From contig JBJHBM010000001.1 of assembly GCA_050485485.1 (NCBI GenBank), positions 62,001 to 126,000 of the forward strand: 64,000 bases of DNA. Reading direction: 5' to 3'. The DNA comes from WHSO01 sp050485485. Lineage in GTDB: Bacteria > Pseudomonadota > Alphaproteobacteria > SMXQ01. Positions 63,405 to 64,000 of the stretch are shown here, piece after piece; positions within the stretch are counted from its first letter, which is position 1, and each line of letters opens with the position of its first letter. The notes below the pieces were generated by a model that was given only the letters and a program-made list of their open reading frames with translations, was not told where the DNA came from and made no database searches. The position numbers and the translations under genes are program-made.

Positions 63405-64000
63405 ATGGATTATCTGATGCTGATGGCGACGAGCGCCGGCGATGCCCTTGCAATCATCGGTGAGCCCTCGCGCCTCTTCTTCCTGTTCAGCGGTGTCGTC
63501 ATCGGCCTCGTGCTGGGCGTCATCCCCGGTCTCGGCGGTCTCGTCGGCCTCGCGCTCCTGCTTCCCTTCACATTCGACATGGACAGATATGCGGCCTTCG
63601 CGTTCCTTCTCGGAATGGGGGCCGTCACGACGACGTCGGATACCATACCGGCAGTGCTGTTCGGCGTGCCCGGCACGACGGGATCGGCCGCGACCATCCT
63701 CGACGGTCACCCCCTGGCGCGCCAAGGCCATGCTGGGCGCGCTTTCGGCGCGGCCTATTCGGCCTCCCTGCTGGGCGGCCTCCTGGGCGCGCTCCTGCTC
63801 GCGGTGTCGATCCCGATCCTGCGGCCGGTGATGCTCTATCTCGGCTCGCCGGAGCTGCTGTCGTTCTCGGTGTTCGGACTGTCGATGGTGGCGGTGCTGT
63901 CGGGTTCCTCGCCGATGCGCGGCATCGGCGCGGCCTGCCTCGGCCTCCTGATCGCCATGGTCGGCTCAGACCCGCAGACCGGCACCCTGCGCTGGACGCT
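63405..64000 (+). CDS. TctA-family tricarboxylate transporter permease (cut by window end)
   Basis: First 198 codons of the large membrane subunit of a tripartite tricarboxylate transporter. Family motifs GVIPGLGGLVGLALLLP and LFGVPGTTGSAATILDGHPL. The start at 63405 follows CAGGTGGGG. It is the only TctA in the window and may work with any of three TctC receptors; tctB is not seen before it. The gene continues beyond base 64000. Confidence 0.92.
   Translation, partial: MDYLMLMATSAGDALAIIGEPSRLFFLFSGVVIGLVLGVIPGLGGLVGLALLLPFTFDMDRYAAFAFLLGMGAVTTTSDTIPAVLFGVPGTTGSAATILDGHPLARQGHAGRAFGAAYSASLLGGLLGALLLAVSIPILRPVMLYLGSPELLSFSVFGLSMVAVLSGSSPMRGIGAACLGLLIAMVGSDPQTGTLRWT

Overview
The window is high-GC bacterial DNA (roughly two-thirds G+C by eye) that reads as an alphaproteobacterial accessory region for breakdown of aromatic acids. 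Support for that placement is the FdsGBA-FdhD-FdsD formate dehydrogenase order, several tripartite tricarboxylate (TctC/TctA) transporter parts, an aerobic benzoyl-CoA (box) pathway, and dispersed palindromic repeats of a kind common in alphaproteobacterial genomes. Genus cannot be fixed from sequence alone. No rRNA, tRNA, CRISPR, phage or transposase gene was seen.

Layout. 1-4.6 kb: an M29/NicX-like metalloenzyme, a TctC binding protein and an M20 amidohydrolase. 4.6-10.5 kb: a complete cobalamin uptake operon (btuB-btuF-btuC-btuD-tonB, minus strand) behind a cobalamin riboswitch. 10.6-23.8 kb: a long minus-strand run of unassigned catabolic genes: a zinc-lobe oxidoreductase, two heme-oxygenase-like diiron proteins, three two-domain cupins, an EutA-like reactivase, a 4,5-dihydroxyphthalate decarboxylase-like protein and three paralogous MFS transporters. 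24-31 kb: thiolase, quinone reductase, TauD-type dioxygenase, VOC protein, and an operon of a FadB-type bifunctional enzyme, an enoyl-CoA hydratase and a DUF2238 membrane protein. 31-36 kb: DUF4863 protein, Rrf2 regulator, GNAT enzyme, boxC, boxB and panD. 36-44.7 kb (minus): a ring hydrolase of the anaerobic benzoyl-CoA pathway (oah/bamA type), a two-subunit class III CoA-transferase, a UbiD decarboxylase, a fourth cupin and boxD. 44.9-51 kb: NAD-dependent formate dehydrogenase. 51-64 kb: a VanB/phthalate dioxygenase reductase-type protein, a LysR regulator and a second aromatic-acid module (aldehyde dehydrogenase, two TctC proteins, UbiD, a permease in two halves, a ThDP enzyme, UbiX and the start of tctA).

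How it may work together (inference). The CoA-transferase pair next to a UbiD decarboxylase matches the known logic of phthalate activation to phthaloyl-CoA and decarboxylation to benzoyl-CoA; UbiX would supply the prenylated flavin. BoxB and BoxC would then epoxidise and open the ring, releasing formate that the formate dehydrogenase oxidises, and BoxD, the FadB-type enzyme and the thiolase would carry the product to succinyl-CoA and acetyl-CoA. The anaerobic-type hydrolase suggests that benzoyl-CoA may also be handled without oxygen. BoxA, a benzoate-CoA ligase and benzoyl-CoA reductase are not in the window. The least explained part is the 10.6-23.8 kb run, linked to the phthalate-like module by the fourth cupin paralogue.
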